Positions 15,069-23,793 of a DNA stretch of 64,000 nucleotides are shown here, piece after piece. The stretch's first letter is position 1; the number at the start of each line of letters is the position of its first letter. A model generated the notes under the pieces. The model was given only the letters and a program-made list of their open reading frames with translations, searched no databases and had not been told where the DNA came from. The translations under genes were made by a program, and so were the position numbers. Source of the stretch: Streptomyces hyaluromycini (lineage in GTDB: Bacteria > Actinomycetota > Actinomycetes > Streptomycetales > Streptomycetaceae); assembly GCF_002217755.1 (NCBI RefSeq), contig NZ_BCFL01000018.1, positions 744,001 to 808,000 of the forward strand, in the 5' to 3' direction.

Positions 15069-16626
15069 CGACCCAGCTCACGTCGTCGGTCCACGAGGTG
15101 GCGCTGTCCCAGGCGTTGGAACCGCCGTCGCTCGCTATGTAGAGGTTGTAGTTGTAGTGGCGGAGGTATTTCGTCGGGTAGTTGTACGAGGCGAAGGACG
15201 TGCCCGTGCCGCTCTTGCCGGTCGTCGGACAGAAGGTGGCGTCCTGCCGATACGTGGTGGTGCCGTCCATGGGCTGCCGGTAGATCTTGTAGTTGTAGTG
15301 CCGCAGGTAGTCGCCGGGGTAGTTCTGGGACTCGAAGGAGACGCAGGAGCTGTCGGCGAGGCCGGGGCGGACGATCCAGGTGGCGTCGCCCTTGTCGAGG
15401 GCGGAGCTGCTGGAGGTGATGGCGGACAGCACGCCGGCGTTGTTCTGGTGGCGCACGTAGTCGGCGGTGCAGCAGGACGTCGTGGCCTTCAGGGAGATCT
15501 CCGAGGCGGAGCCGAGGGTGCCGGTGGAGCCGGTCGCACCGCCGTAGCCGACGGAGACGATGTTGGACTGGACGGTGTCGTCGGCTGCGTCGGTCGGGAT
15601 GCCGGAGGTCATCACGCCCTCGAAGAACGAGCCGATGGAGCCGTTGCTGTTGTCGCCGCCGGTGCCGAGGACGATCGCGCCCTCCTGGTGCATCGGCGAG
15701 TAACCGCTGCTGGTGCTGGGCTCACTGCCGGAATAGGTGGTGGTGAGACCGCCGGACTGCGCGTTTCCCCATTTCAGTGCGAAATGGTCCTGCCCGTTGT
15801 TCTTCAGCAACGCGGTGACGAACGGTATCGCGCCGGTGCCCGTGTTGGACGAGTTGGTGCTGTAGCCGAGGTTGGACTCGAACAGCCCGTTCTCCAGGTC
15901 CGCCTGCACCCAGGGGCCGGAGCCGTAGCAGGGCGAGAACCAGCACTCGGTGCCGAAGTTGATGGCGTCCATGTGGCCGTTGCCGGTGTCCTTGTTGTTG
16001 GTCTCGGCGTTGCCGTAGTCGAAGCAGCAGCTGCCGTTCACATGGGTGCCGGAGGTGACCATGTACATCCCCTCGGCGGCGCCGTTGGTGGCGACTCCCG
16101 AGGTGGCGTCGTTGCGGTAGCCCATGCCGGCCGAGATCTCCAGGCCGTAGACCTGGTGCCCGCCGACGGTCACCGGCAGCGCGTCCGCCGGAGACCCGAC
16201 ATCGGCCGCGCCGGCCCCGCCCGCACCCTCGACCGTGAGGTCGTTGTGCTTGCTGGACTGGTCGTAGATCCTGGTGATGATGCAGGTCGTACCGGCGCAG
16301 AAGGAGTTCTGCGCGGCCGCGTTGGCGTAGCCGCCGGTGGCCAGCAGGCCGATGTTGGCCGTGGCGCCGTCCGAGGCGCGCTGCACCTGGTAGAGGGAGC
16401 CGCTGTACGACGAGTACAGCGCCCGGACCATGCTGTGCGCGGCGACGCACGGGGTGCCGGCGGCGGCGTAGACGTCACAGGGCAGCGAACTCGCGGCGGC
16501 CGCCTCGGGCGCGCCGGCCCCGACGACCAGCGCGGCGACGGTCGCGAACGCCGCGAGCGCGGACAGCACGGCTCTCCTGAAGCGCGGCGGACAGGAGCGC
16601 AGGACTCGTACAGGCACTGAGAACAC
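15046..16626 (-). CDS. abfB: Secreted alpha-L-arabinofuranosidase, GH54 + CBM42
   Basis: A secreted enzyme of 526 residues that removes arabinose side chains from arabinan or arabinoxylan. A twin-arginine-poor signal peptide (FRRAVLSALAAFATVAALVV, ending near APEAAAA) precedes the GH54 catalytic domain, recognised from LPCDVYAAAGTPCVAAHSMV, IYDQSSKHNDL, MGYRNDATSG, CCFDYGNAETNNKDTG, HQEGAIVLGTGGDNSNG and FFEGVMTSG. The C-terminal CBM42 arabinose-binding domain has repeated DYLRHYNYKIY / KYLRHYNYNLY blocks. The GTG at 16626 has AGAAGAGG just upstream. It lies in a cluster of unrelated genes between the kinase and its regulator. Two 12-base direct repeats upstream (16698 and 16723) are likely operators. 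Confidence 0.93.
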   Translation of the reverse strand: MFSVPVRVLRSCPPRFRRAVLSALAAFATVAALVVGAGAPEAAAASSLPCDVYAAAGTPCVAAHSMVRALYSSYSGSLYQVQRASDGATANIGLLATGGYANAAAQNSFCAGTTCIITRIYDQSSKHNDLTVEGAGGAGAADVGSPADALPVTVGGHQVYGLEISAGMGYRNDATSGVATNGAAEGMYMVTSGTHVNGSCCFDYGNAETNNKDTGNGHMDAINFGTECWFSPCYGSGPWVQADLENGLFESNLGYSTNSSNTGTGAIPFVTALLKNNGQDHFALKWGNAQSGGLTTTYSGSEPSTSSGYSPMHQEGAIVLGTGGDNSNGSIGSFFEGVMTSGIPTDAADDTVQSNIVSVGYGGATGSTGTLGSASEISLKATTSCCTADYVRHQNNAGVLSAITSSSSALDKGDATWIVRPGLADSSCVSFESQNYPGDYLRHYNYKIYRQPMDGTTTYRQDATFCPTTGKSGTGTSFASYNYPTKYLRHYNYNLYIASDGGSNAWDSATSWTDDVSWVVSSPWAP

Positions 16627-16685
16627 GGTGCACCTCTTCTTGGTTCCTCGTAGGGCGGTGCGGGTTCTTGCCGTCCGGTATCCCG

Positions 16686-16740
16686 AACGTCGTTCGATCG
16701 AAATACCGAACCCATTCAGCTGTCGAAATACCGACCATTC
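16686..16740. promoter_or_regulatory. Candidate operator repeats upstream of abfB
   Basis: Direct repeats TCGAAATACCGA at 16698-16709 and 16723-16734 (25 bases apart), next to the palindrome CGAACGTCGTTCG at 16684-16696. They lie 60-110 bases upstream of the abfB start. A sugar-responsive repressor is a natural guess; none of the operators I know matches. Confidence 0.5.
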
Positions 16741-16845
16741 ACCGATCATTCGGGGAATTGCAGAGGCGATTGTTTGAGCACGGTCAACCGCCGTCAAGAC
16801 CTGCGGCGCGGAACAATAACCACTCTTTAACCTCGGTCGTTTATG

Positions 16846-16873
16846 AGGGTCCGCCGGCTTGCCGACGGACCCT
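16846..16873. terminator. Hairpin between abfB promoter and merR 3' end
   Basis: AGGGTCCGCCGGC and GCCGACGGACCCT form a near-perfect 13-base stem with a TT loop, followed by TTTGTGG on the plus strand. No plus-strand gene ends here, so its role (insulator or terminator of an unseen RNA) is open. The remaining DNA between 16741 and 17018 shows no gene. Confidence 0.5.
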
Positions 16874-17018
16874 TTGTGGTGAGTGCCGGTGGGGATTGCC
16901 CAGGTGCGGGCCGCAGGCGGCTGTGCAGGAGGCCCGGGCTCGGCGACCGCAGCAGACCTCGGGCCGCGCCCGGTCGCTCACGATCGCCATCTGACCCTGC
17001 CGGGCCCAGCATCCGAGC

Positions 17019-17039
17019 GGTCCACGCGGGCGGTGGACC
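17019..17039 (-). terminator. Hairpin after merR (minus strand)
   Basis: GGTCCAC and GTGGACC with a 7-base loop, five bases beyond the TAG stop of the MerR gene at 17044. Confidence 0.5.
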
Positions 17040-17043
17040 ACCG

Positions 17044-17862
17044 CTAGCCGGCGGAGCGGAAGATGGGCCAGCCGACCTCCGTGACCAGGTCGTCGTCGCC
17101 GGCCACGTCGAGGGGGCTGCGCAGGTAGTACTCGCGCAGCGGGCCGTCGACACCGATCTCGTGGCGTGCGGTGTAGGTGCCCAGGTCACCGTAGGTGAGA
17201 TCGATGGTGTGCAGGGGTCCGCGGTGGACGGCGACCGCCAGTTCCGCGCCGGGCACGACCAGTGCATCGACCCGGCCGACCGGGCGGGCATCGCCCTCGA
17301 CAGGGACGAACACGAGCGCCTCACCGCGCTCGTCCTGGAGCAGATCGTTGGCGAACAGCCCGCCCATCGGGCCGGTGCGGCGCAGTCCCCGGGCCGTGGC
17401 GAAGCCGTGCAGCTCGCCGAGGGCGCCCTGCCACCAGCTCACCGCGTCCTGTCGGTCGACGACCGCACGGATCCCGATCGCCGGCTGCTCGCGGACCGTG
17501 CGGTACTCGATGGCCGAACCGTGCTTCGGGCGGGCCAGCAGCTCGCGCAGCGATTCGACGGCGCTCCGGGCCTGTTCGAGCCGGTCCTCCAAACGTGCGA
17601 GATGCGCACTGATCAGCTCGTTGCGCGTGCTCACGTCCTCTGCGGCCAGCACGGCCTTCACATCCGCCACCGGCATGTCCAGGTCGCGCAGGCGCAGGAT
17701 CACCTGTGCCGTGGGCACCTGGTCCAGGGAGTAGTACCGGTAGCCGGTGCCCCGGTCGACATCGGCCGGCGCGAGCAACCCCACCTCGTGGTAGTGCCTC
17801 AGCGTCTTGACGCTCAGATGGGTCACACGGGAGAACTCGCCGATCGTCAGGCCTGTGTCCAT
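17044..17862 (-). CDS. MerR regulator with GyrI-like effector domain
   Basis: A protein of 272 residues. The N-terminal winged helix (LTIGEFSRVTHLSVKTLRHY, then HEVGLLAPADVDRGTGYRYY) and a coiled-coil linker (DVSTRNELISAHLARLEDRL) are followed from about residue 115 by a GyrI/BmrR-like ligand domain (YRTVREQPAIGIRAVVDR to VDGPLREYYLRSP, with YTARHEIGVDG). Such proteins bind bulky hydrophobic cations or drugs. Start ATG 17862. It is divergent from the SnoaL-like gene 127 bases away and probably regulates it and itself; a TTGACT at 17914 could be the activator-type -35 but no good -10 follows. Confidence 0.9.
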   Translation of the reverse strand: MDTGLTIGEFSRVTHLSVKTLRHYHEVGLLAPADVDRGTGYRYYSLDQVPTAQVILRLRDLDMPVADVKAVLAAEDVSTRNELISAHLARLEDRLEQARSAVESLRELLARPKHGSAIEYRTVREQPAIGIRAVVDRQDAVSWWQGALGELHGFATARGLRRTGPMGGLFANDLLQDERGEALVFVPVEGDARPVGRVDALVVPGAELAVAVHRGPLHTIDLTYGDLGTYTARHEIGVDGPLREYYLRSPLDVAGDDDLVTEVGWPIFRSAG

Positions 17863-17989
17863 GGCGCCAGTGTCAACCCTCCCCCTGCCGGAGGGTCCAG
17901 CAGAAGGCCCCGGTTGACTCTCCCGTGAAGGTACGGCCCAACGTTTGCAGCGTGCACCGCACAGTGCCGAGGTCATCGAAGGAGCCCCC

Positions 17990-18364
17990 ATGAACACCAT
18001 CGACCAGCCGGCTGTACTGCCCGACGTCGTCGCCGCCCACATCGCGGCGGTCAACGCCTTCGACACGGACGCCATCATGGCGACCTTCTCCGACGATGCC
18101 CTGGTCAACGACGCGCGCCGCGAATTCGTCGGTACCGCCTCGATCCGCGCCTGGGCGCGCCGCGAACTGGTCGACGACAAGGTCACCATGGACGTGACCG
18201 AGGTCGCGCGCCACGGCACCGTGACGATCGTGCGGGCACGCTACGACGGCGAGTACGACAAGACGAACCTGCCCGACGAGCTGGTGCTCACCAACTACCT
18301 CACCGTCGCCGACGGCAAGATCACCTCACTGATCATCGTGCACAACGAGCCGACTCCCTACTGA
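17990..18364 (+). CDS. SnoaL-like / NTF2-fold protein
   Basis: A protein of 124 residues with the cone-shaped NTF2 fold: an N-terminal helix with HIAAVNAFDTDAIMATFSDD, NDARREFVGTASIRAW, and C-terminal strands ending GKITSLIIVHNEPTPY. The family contains polyketide cyclases, isomerases and small ligand-binding proteins, so the reaction cannot be assigned. AAGGAG precedes ATG 17990. It is divergent from the MerR gene, hence perhaps drug-responsive. Confidence 0.85.
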   Translation: MNTIDQPAVLPDVVAAHIAAVNAFDTDAIMATFSDDALVNDARREFVGTASIRAWARRELVDDKVTMDVTEVARHGTVTIVRARYDGEYDKTNLPDELVLTNYLTVADGKITSLIIVHNEPTPY

Positions 18365-18615
18365 AGGCAGTCCCTCGGGCCGGCGTCGACAGCAAGCACG
18401 AGGGCTGCGAAGAGATCCGCATCCTGCGCGACCAGAGCGACGCCGACCATGTCACGGGTCTGACCCAGTGGACGGAGGCGCACAACTGCACCGACTGTCT
18501 CGCCTGGCGCACCGCACACGGCTTCACCTCCACCTTCGAGGCCATGCTCACCCGCCCCATGGTGATCCACCACTACGACGAGATCTACCAGGGCCAGGGC
18601 ATCGCAGCGCGCTGA
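18361..18615 (+). pseudogene. N-terminally truncated antibiotic-biosynthesis monooxygenase (ABM) remnant
   Basis: The reading frame from 18361 encodes HEGCEEIRILRDQSDADHV, then TQWTEAHNCTDCLAWR, FEAMLTRPMVIHHYDEIYQG and a TGA at 18613-18615. This resembles the C-terminal two thirds of an ABM-domain protein (one ferredoxin-like fold). No start codon or ribosome site exists; the frame enters directly out of the SnoaL gene. It is most simply a fragment left by a deletion that fused it to snoaL. Confidence 0.55.
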
Positions 18616-18704
18616 GAGCCCTGGTCAGGACGGGACAGCCGGCCGTCTACCATCGCACCGCGGCCGGTCTTTCCCAGCACACGGCCGGTGCCCTTGGAGG
18701 AAAC

Positions 18705-19826
18705 GTGCCTACCGCAGATGAGCTGATCAGCCCCGACAGCGTCCGCCGCCTGGCCGCCATCCTCCAGGAGGCCTCTTCCGGAAACTCCGACTGGCAACGC
18801 GTTGCCGGCAGCCAGTCGGCACTCGGCACCCTCGGCCTCAGCGAGCGGGCCCGGACGGTGAGCGACGCCGTCCTGGCCGACTGCGACGGCGACTACGAGA
18901 AGCTGGCACACGCGGTACGCAAGGCCCTGATCAGCCCGGACCTGACCGGTTGGATGATCTGGCCCGTCACCGAAGCCGTCGCCACTGCGGCCACCGAATC
19001 CGGCGCCGACCGGCACTTCGACGACGGCCTCCACCTGCTCGCGCAGCTCACGCCCCGCCTGACGGGCGAGTTCGCGCTGAGGACCTTCCTCAACGCAGAC
19101 CTGGAGCGCACCCTGGCAACCGCACGAACGTGGACCGACTCCCCGGATCCGGCCGTGCGGCGGCTGGCGAGCGAGGGCACCCGCCCCAGACTCCCCTGGG
19201 CGCGGCAGGTCCCCGAGCTCAACCGCAGGCCCAAGGCCACCGTCCCCCTGCTGGACAGGCTCCGCACGGACAGCTCGCAGGTGGTGCGCCGCTCGGTGGC
19301 CAACCACCTCAACGACATCTCCCGTCTCGACGCCGGCCTGGCCGCCGAGGTCGCCGCGCGGTGGATGCACAACCCGGTGTCCACCACGCCGGCCCTGGTG
19401 CGGCACGCCATGCGCACGCTCGTCAAGAAGGGCGAGCCGGCGGCGCTGGAGCTGGTCGGTTTCCACGGCAGCCGCGACGATCTCGAAGTGGTGGGACCGC
19501 TGGCGGAGGAGACCGAGATCTCCATGGGCGGGACCCTCGTCTTCTCGGCACGCGTCACGAACGCCTCCGACCAGCCGGTCTCCCTGGCCATCGACTACGT
19601 CATCCACCACATGAAGGCGAACGGGAAGCAGGCGCCCAAGGTCTTCAAGCTGGCGAAGCGCGGCCTGGCACCCGGCGAGTCGGCCGAGCTGACGCGCAGC
19701 CATTCGTTCCGCCCCATCAGCACGCGCGTCTACTACCCGGGGGCCCACGCCGTGCAGCTTCAGGTCAACGGTCACCAGTTCGACAAGGTGGACTTCAGGC
19801 TCGTGGAGGCCGAAGAGGCATCGTGA
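18705..19826 (+). CDS. DNA alkylation repair / HEAT-repeat protein (AlkD-like)
   Basis: A protein of 373 residues. The first 240 residues are helical repeats with AlkD-type features (FALRTFLNADLERTLATART, SPDPAVRRLASEGTRPRLPW, SSQVVRRSVANHLNDISRLD). The last 110 residues form an Ig-like beta domain (VVGPLAEETEISMGGTLVF ... VQLQVNGHQFDKVDFRLVEA) seen in longer members. AlkD removes N3/N7 alkylated bases, but some members lack activity. GTG 18705 has TTGGAGG four bases upstream. It ends about 200 bases before the response regulator. Confidence 0.85.
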   Translation: MPTADELISPDSVRRLAAILQEASSGNSDWQRVAGSQSALGTLGLSERARTVSDAVLADCDGDYEKLAHAVRKALISPDLTGWMIWPVTEAVATAATESGADRHFDDGLHLLAQLTPRLTGEFALRTFLNADLERTLATARTWTDSPDPAVRRLASEGTRPRLPWARQVPELNRRPKATVPLLDRLRTDSSQVVRRSVANHLNDISRLDAGLAAEVAARWMHNPVSTTPALVRHAMRTLVKKGEPAALELVGFHGSRDDLEVVGPLAEETEISMGGTLVFSARVTNASDQPVSLAIDYVIHHMKANGKQAPKVFKLAKRGLAPGESAELTRSHSFRPISTRVYYPGAHAVQLQVNGHQFDKVDFRLVEAEEAS

Positions 19827-20024
19827 CCGCTTCCGCACGAGGCTCGCCGGATGGCAGTCGCCGCCGGCGACACAGTGCCGCACACAGACATGTCGGGCCG
19901 GTCGATCGTGCTGTTGCGACTGCCCTGCCTCGCCGTGTCGAGCGTCTTCGCCCTCATGCGGCCGCTTCCCCTGATCGCCCGTTGGACGACGCCCCTCGTG
20001 AAAGCCCGAGGCTACGCTTGGGCT

Positions 20025-20678
20025 GTGCACGAGCCTGCGAACGAGATGCCCCGGGACCACCGGCCAGCCAAGTCCATCAGGGTGCTGCTCGCCGAGGACC
20101 AGGGGATGATGCGCGGGGCTCTCGCCTTACTGCTCGGGATGGAGCCGGACATCGAGGTGGTCGCCCAGGTCGGGACGGGCGACGCGATCACGGACGCCGC
20201 GTTGGTCCACCGGCCCGACGTGGCCCTCCTCGACATCGAACTGCCGGGCATCAGCGGCCTGGACGCGGCGGCGGAGCTGCGCGAGCAGGCGCCGGACTGC
20301 CGGGTGCTGATCCTCACCACCTTCGGCCGGCCCGGATATCTGCGCCGGGCGATGGAGGCGGGGGCGGCCGGGTTCCTCGTCAAGGACGGGCCGGTGGAGG
20401 AACTGGCCCAGGCGATCCGGCGGGTGCTCACCGGGGAGACCGTGGTCGACCCGGCGCTTGCCGCGGCCGCGCTCAGCGCCGGGCCGAACCCGCTCACCGC
20501 CCGCGAGTGCGACGTACTGAAGGCGTCGGTGGACGGCGCGACCGTCGCCGACATCGCGGCGAAGCTGCATCTGTCGGAGTCGACGGTCCGCAACTACCTC
20601 TCCGCCGCGATCGGCAAGACCGGCACCCGCAACCGCGCGGAGGCGGTCCGGGAGGCCCGGCAGCGGGGGTGGCTGTGA
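20025..20678 (+). CDS. NarL/FixJ-type response regulator (DesR-like)
   Basis: A regulator of 217 residues. The receiver domain has acidic LLAEDQ, phospho-acceptor Asp at residue 70 (VALLDIELPGISGL), TTF and FLVKDGP. A LuxR-type helix-turn-helix follows, LTARECDVLKASVDGATVAD, then KLHLSESTVRNYLSAAIGKT. I place the start at GTG 20025 (HEPANEMPRDHRP); TACGCT at 20013-20018 fits a -10 for a leaderless message. An in-frame ATG at 19851 exists but would add an unrelated hydrophobic stretch. Probable partner of the kinase at 13770. Confidence 0.88.
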   Translation: MHEPANEMPRDHRPAKSIRVLLAEDQGMMRGALALLLGMEPDIEVVAQVGTGDAITDAALVHRPDVALLDIELPGISGLDAAAELREQAPDCRVLILTTFGRPGYLRRAMEAGAAGFLVKDGPVEELAQAIRRVLTGETVVDPALAAAALSAGPNPLTARECDVLKASVDGATVADIAAKLHLSESTVRNYLSAAIGKTGTRNRAEAVREARQRGWL

Positions 20679-20703
20679 CCTCCCGGCAGGTCGGCCGCAG
20701 GCG

Positions 20704-21525
20704 TTACTTCGTCACCTCCGCCGACTGGTAGGCCGTGCCCTGCGGGGCCACGCAGACGAACCAGTTCGCCGTCGGGAAGCCGCCGACCGCGCGGATCGCG
20801 TTTCCGTCGTCGTGTGCCGAGACGCCCACGGCGGGGCGGGCCACGCTGGTCCGCCCGTCCTTCCAGTCGCAGGTGACCTCCTGGGCGGTCTTGGCGACCA
20901 TGCCGATCACCAGCCGCCCCGAGCTCGCGGGGTCGGACGAGAACCGGGTCGCGATGGACTCCAGGTCCGTGCCGGCGTAGGACTCCAGTGTGCGGACGGT
21001 GTTGAACATGACCTGCTGGACGTGCTCCTCACCCCAGCCCCGGGTCGCGAAGAACGAGATCTTGCCGATCAGATCGGCGGGCTTGCGGGCATCCGCCGGC
21101 TTCAGCCCCAGTTCGGCCATGCGGTCGAACTGCCGGGCCGCCTCGGACTCGTTGCGCGGTGCTCCCCACACCTGGACGCTGACGCTCCACTCCTTGCCTT
21201 GGTAGGTCCCCCGTGCCAGCTCGGTCCGCTGCGGCTCGTACACATGCCGTGCCTCGGGAGACGCCGGGTGTGCCGCAACCTGTGTCCGGTGGTGCTCCCC
21301 GGGCAGCCCGGCGAACGCCAGCGTCGCTCCCGCCGATCCGCCCAGCACCACCACCGCCGTGGCCGCCGTCACCGCCCAGCGCCGGGACCGGCGCCGCCGG
21401 CCGCCGCGCATCACCGCCTGGACGGGGGCTATACCGATCTCGACCCCGTCCGCGGCGTCCGCGAGGAGGAGGGCGATGTCCGACTCCGTCTGTGTCATGC
21501 CGTGGTTCTCCCGGTTCCCGCTCAT
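20704..21525 (-). CDS. Membrane-anchored partner of the SigE-like sigma factor
   Basis: A protein of 273 residues with a cytoplasmic N-terminus, a basic stretch (RGGRRRRSRR), one transmembrane helix (about residues 50-72) and an extracellular domain of about 200 residues (LARGTYQGKEWSVSVQVWGA to the C-terminus). Its ATG overlaps the stop of the sigma gene as ATGA, so the two are co-translated. Position and topology suggest an anti-sigma-like regulator or a sensor, but no zinc anti-sigma HxxxCxxC motif is present. Function inferred from context. Confidence 0.75.
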   Translation of the reverse strand: MSGNRENHGMTQTESDIALLLADAADGVEIGIAPVQAVMRGGRRRRSRRWAVTAATAVVVLGGSAGATLAFAGLPGEHHRTQVAAHPASPEARHVYEPQRTELARGTYQGKEWSVSVQVWGAPRNESEAARQFDRMAELGLKPADARKPADLIGKISFFATRGWGEEHVQQVMFNTVRTLESYAGTDLESIATRFSSDPASSGRLVIGMVAKTAQEVTCDWKDGRTSVARPAVGVSAHDDGNAIRAVGGFPTANWFVCVAPQGTAYQSAEVTK

Positions 21526-22070
21526 CAGCCACGCCCTCCCTGCGTCACCATCTCGGCCAGTCCCGGTATGGCACGGAGTTTCGCGATCCCCTTGGCCGCG
21601 TTGCTCTTGACCGTGCCCACCGAGCAGCCCATCGCCTCCGCCGCCTGGGTCTCCGTCAGGTCCTCCCAGTAACGCAGCACCACCGCCTCCCGCTGCCGTG
21701 GCGGCAGTTGGGCGAGCGCCTTGAGCAGGGCGCTGCGGTCATCGGCCTGGGCGATCCGGTCCCCCGTGTCCGGCACCTCGCGCACCAGGCCCGAGTCGTC
21801 CTTCGGCGCGAGGAACTCCTTGAGTTTCCTTCTGTGCCTGCGTGCGTGCGCGTTGATCATCACGCGCCGCACATACGCCTCCGGCTCGTCGGCCGAGCCG
21901 ACCCTCCGCCAGGCCACGAAGACCTGTTCGAGCGTCGACTGGACCAGGTCCTCGGCGGCGTGCTGCTCCCCCGTGAGGAGAAATGCCGTACGCATCAGCC
22001 GCGGCCAGCGGCCGATCATGAAGCTCTGGAACTCCTCGTTCCGAGCGTCCTCCCGCTCCCCCATGGGCAC
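21525..22070 (-). CDS. SigE-family RNA polymerase sigma factor (ECF type)
   Basis: A sigma-70 group 4 factor of 181 residues. Region 2 is FQSFMIGRWPRLMRTAFLLT, then EQHAAEDLVQSTLEQVFVAW; region 4 is LLKALAQLPPRQREAVVLRY, then TETQAAEAMGCSVGTVKSNA. It would direct RNA polymerase to a small envelope or stress regulon. Start ATG 22070 or the in-frame ATG two codons later. Upstream lies the minisatellite at 22134-22250. An autoregulated promoter is expected but not seen. Confidence 0.92.
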   Translation of the reverse strand: MPMGEREDARNEEFQSFMIGRWPRLMRTAFLLTGEQHAAEDLVQSTLEQVFVAWRRVGSADEPEAYVRRVMINAHARRHRRKLKEFLAPKDDSGLVREVPDTGDRIAQADDRSALLKALAQLPPRQREAVVLRYWEDLTETQAAEAMGCSVGTVKSNAAKGIAKLRAIPGLAEMVTQGGRG

Positions 22071-22133
22071 CTCCTAGATGTAAAGAGGAGTCCACGAGCC
22101 CCCCGGACCGTTGCCCGCCGCGCCAGAAATTCC

Positions 22134-22250
22134 CGGCCGACTTCGCGGAACGGCCGACTTCGCGGAACGGCCGACTTCGCGGAGCCGCCCACTTCCGGAG
22201 CCGCCGACTTCGCGGAACCGCCCACTTCCGGAGCCGCCTACTTCGCGGCG
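22134..22250. repeat. Minisatellite of seven 16-17-bp units at the MFS gene 3' end
   Basis: Seven head-to-tail units of CGGCCGACTTCGCGGAA / CCGCCCACTTCCGGAG. The last unit (22234-22250) contains the TAG stop of the MFS gene (22238-22240), so the array looks like expansion of that gene's 3' end into the sigma-factor promoter region. Each unit can form a small hairpin. Confidence 0.9.
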
Positions 22251-23687
22251 ACCTTCCGGCGCGGCAGCCACAGCAGCATCAGCACCGCCCCGGCCAGCAG
22301 CACCCCGGTGCTGGTGCGGAAGGCGGCGGCGTACCCCTGCGTCAGGGCGGCCGCCCCGCCTTCCCCGCCCGTCCGGGCCGCCGCGATCGTCGACATCACC
22401 GCGAGCCCCAGCGAACCGCCCATCGTGCGCGAGGTGTTGACCAGTCCGGAGAGCAGCCCGGCCTCGGCCGGCGCGGCTCCGGACGTGGCCAGCGCGGCCA
22501 GCGGGGTCGCGGCCAGGCCCGCGCCGAGCATCATCAGGATCCCGGGGAACATGATGGCCGTCGTATAGGCGCCGTGCGGGCCCATCGTCGACTGCCAGGT
22601 GAACCCGGTCGCCGCGACCAGGGTGCCGGTCACGGCCACCGTCCGCGTCCCGGCCCGCCGCATCAGCCGCGGCGCCGTCTTGGAGCCGACGAGCACCGCG
22701 ACCGAGCTGGGCACCAGGGCGAGACCGGCCTCCAGCGGGGTGTAGCCGAGGACGTTCTGGGCGTAGAGCGTCATGAAGTACCACATGCAGAACATGGCCG
22801 AACCGGACACCAGCATGGCCGCGTTGGCCGAGGCCACCGAGCGCCGGCCCAGCAGTCCGAGCGGCATCAGCGGAGCCGCCGTACGCGCCTCGACGTACAG
22901 GAACAGACCGAGCAGCGCGAGTCCGGCGACGAGCGGGAGCAGGGTCCGGGCCGCTTTCCAGCCGGCCCCCTCGGTCTGCGAGATGCCGTACGCCAGGGTC
23001 CCGAGGCCCGCTGTCACCAGCAGTGCGCCGGGCAGGTCGAGGCGCCGGCCGTCCCCGGTCCGGCTCTCCGCCAGCCACAGCACGGACCCGGCGAGGACCA
23101 GCGCGCCCACCGGCACGTTGATCAGCAGCACCCAGCGCCAGGACAGCACGTCCACCAGCACCCCGCCGACCAGTCCGCCGGCCGCGCCGCCCCCGGCGCC
23201 GACCGCCGTCCAGGTGGCGATCGCCCGCGCCCGGGCGGGCCCCTCCGGCACGGCGGCCGTGAGCAGGGTCAGCGTCGAGGGTGCGAGGACCGCCGCGCCC
23301 AGACCCTGCACGGCCCGGGCGAGCAGCAGTTGCCAGCCGTCCTGGGCGAGCCCGCCGCCGAGCGAGGCCAGCGTGAACAGGCCGAGCCCGACCAGGAACA
23401 TCCGCTTGCGGCCGTACAGGTCGCCGGCCCGCCCGCCGAGCAGCATGAACCCGGCGAAGGCGATGGCGTACGCGTTCACCACCCTCCCCCAGAGGGGGGA
23501 TCCCCAGCAAAAGCAAGGAGCTCAGCCCGAGGCCGGCGCGCATCGACGGGAGCGCCACGTTCACCACGGACACGTCGAGCACGACCAGGAACTGCCCGGC
23601 GCACGCGAGTGACACCACCAGCCAGGTGGGGGGCGCGGTACGGCGGGATATGTGCGAGGTGTCCGCGGCTTCGAGCATGGGCGTCAT
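22238..23687 (-). pseudogene. DHA2-family MFS multidrug exporter, frameshifted
   Basis: A 14-helix drug:H+ antiporter of the EmrB/QacA type in two frames. From ATG 23687 the first frame gives WLVVSLACAGQFLVVLDVSV, then VNVALPSMRAGLGLS. The second frame resumes at 23482 with VVNAYAIAFAGFMLLGGRAG, then DLYGRKR, and continues to the end (ending PRRKVAAK). Between them, where homologues read about seven residues such as TSALQW, lies a CCCCCA-type hairpin (23483-23520) containing six consecutive G. Five G would restore one frame, so the lesion is either an insertion with slippage or a sequencing slip. If the frame is truly broken the exporter is dead. Confidence 0.8.
23483..23520. repeat. CCCCCA hairpin element, copy 2 (frameshifts an MFS gene)
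   Basis: CCCTCCCCCAGAGGGGGGAT followed by CCCCAGC, a short member of the hairpin family placed exactly at the frame break of the exporter gene. Confidence 0.65.
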
Positions 23688-23737
23688 GCTCTCAAGCCGG
23701 TTACGGTCCTTGCATCGGCATTTCGACCCACCCGGCC

Positions 23738-23786
23738 CTCGGTCCCCGGTCCCCGACCCTCGGTCCCCGGTCTCCGGTCCCCGGTC
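23738..23786. repeat. Tandem GGTCCCCGGTC-type repeat after the thiolase gene
   Basis: About four units alternating CCCTCGGTCCCCGGT and CCCCGGTCTCCGGT lie just beyond the 3' end of the SCPx-type thiolase gene, in the 106-base gap to the exporter gene. Confidence 0.65.
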
Positions 23787-23793
23787 GTACGGC

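Noticed and set aside
17871..17919. TTGACA/TTGACT -35 boxes in the MerR/SnoaL divergent region as a mapped promoter
   Set aside because: The minus-strand box is too close to the ATG and the plus-strand box has no acceptable -10 at 17-20 bases, so I did not list a promoter.
22134..22250. CRISPR-like array
   Set aside because: Units are directly adjacent with no spacers and derive from the end of the neighbouring gene; no cas genes are in the window.
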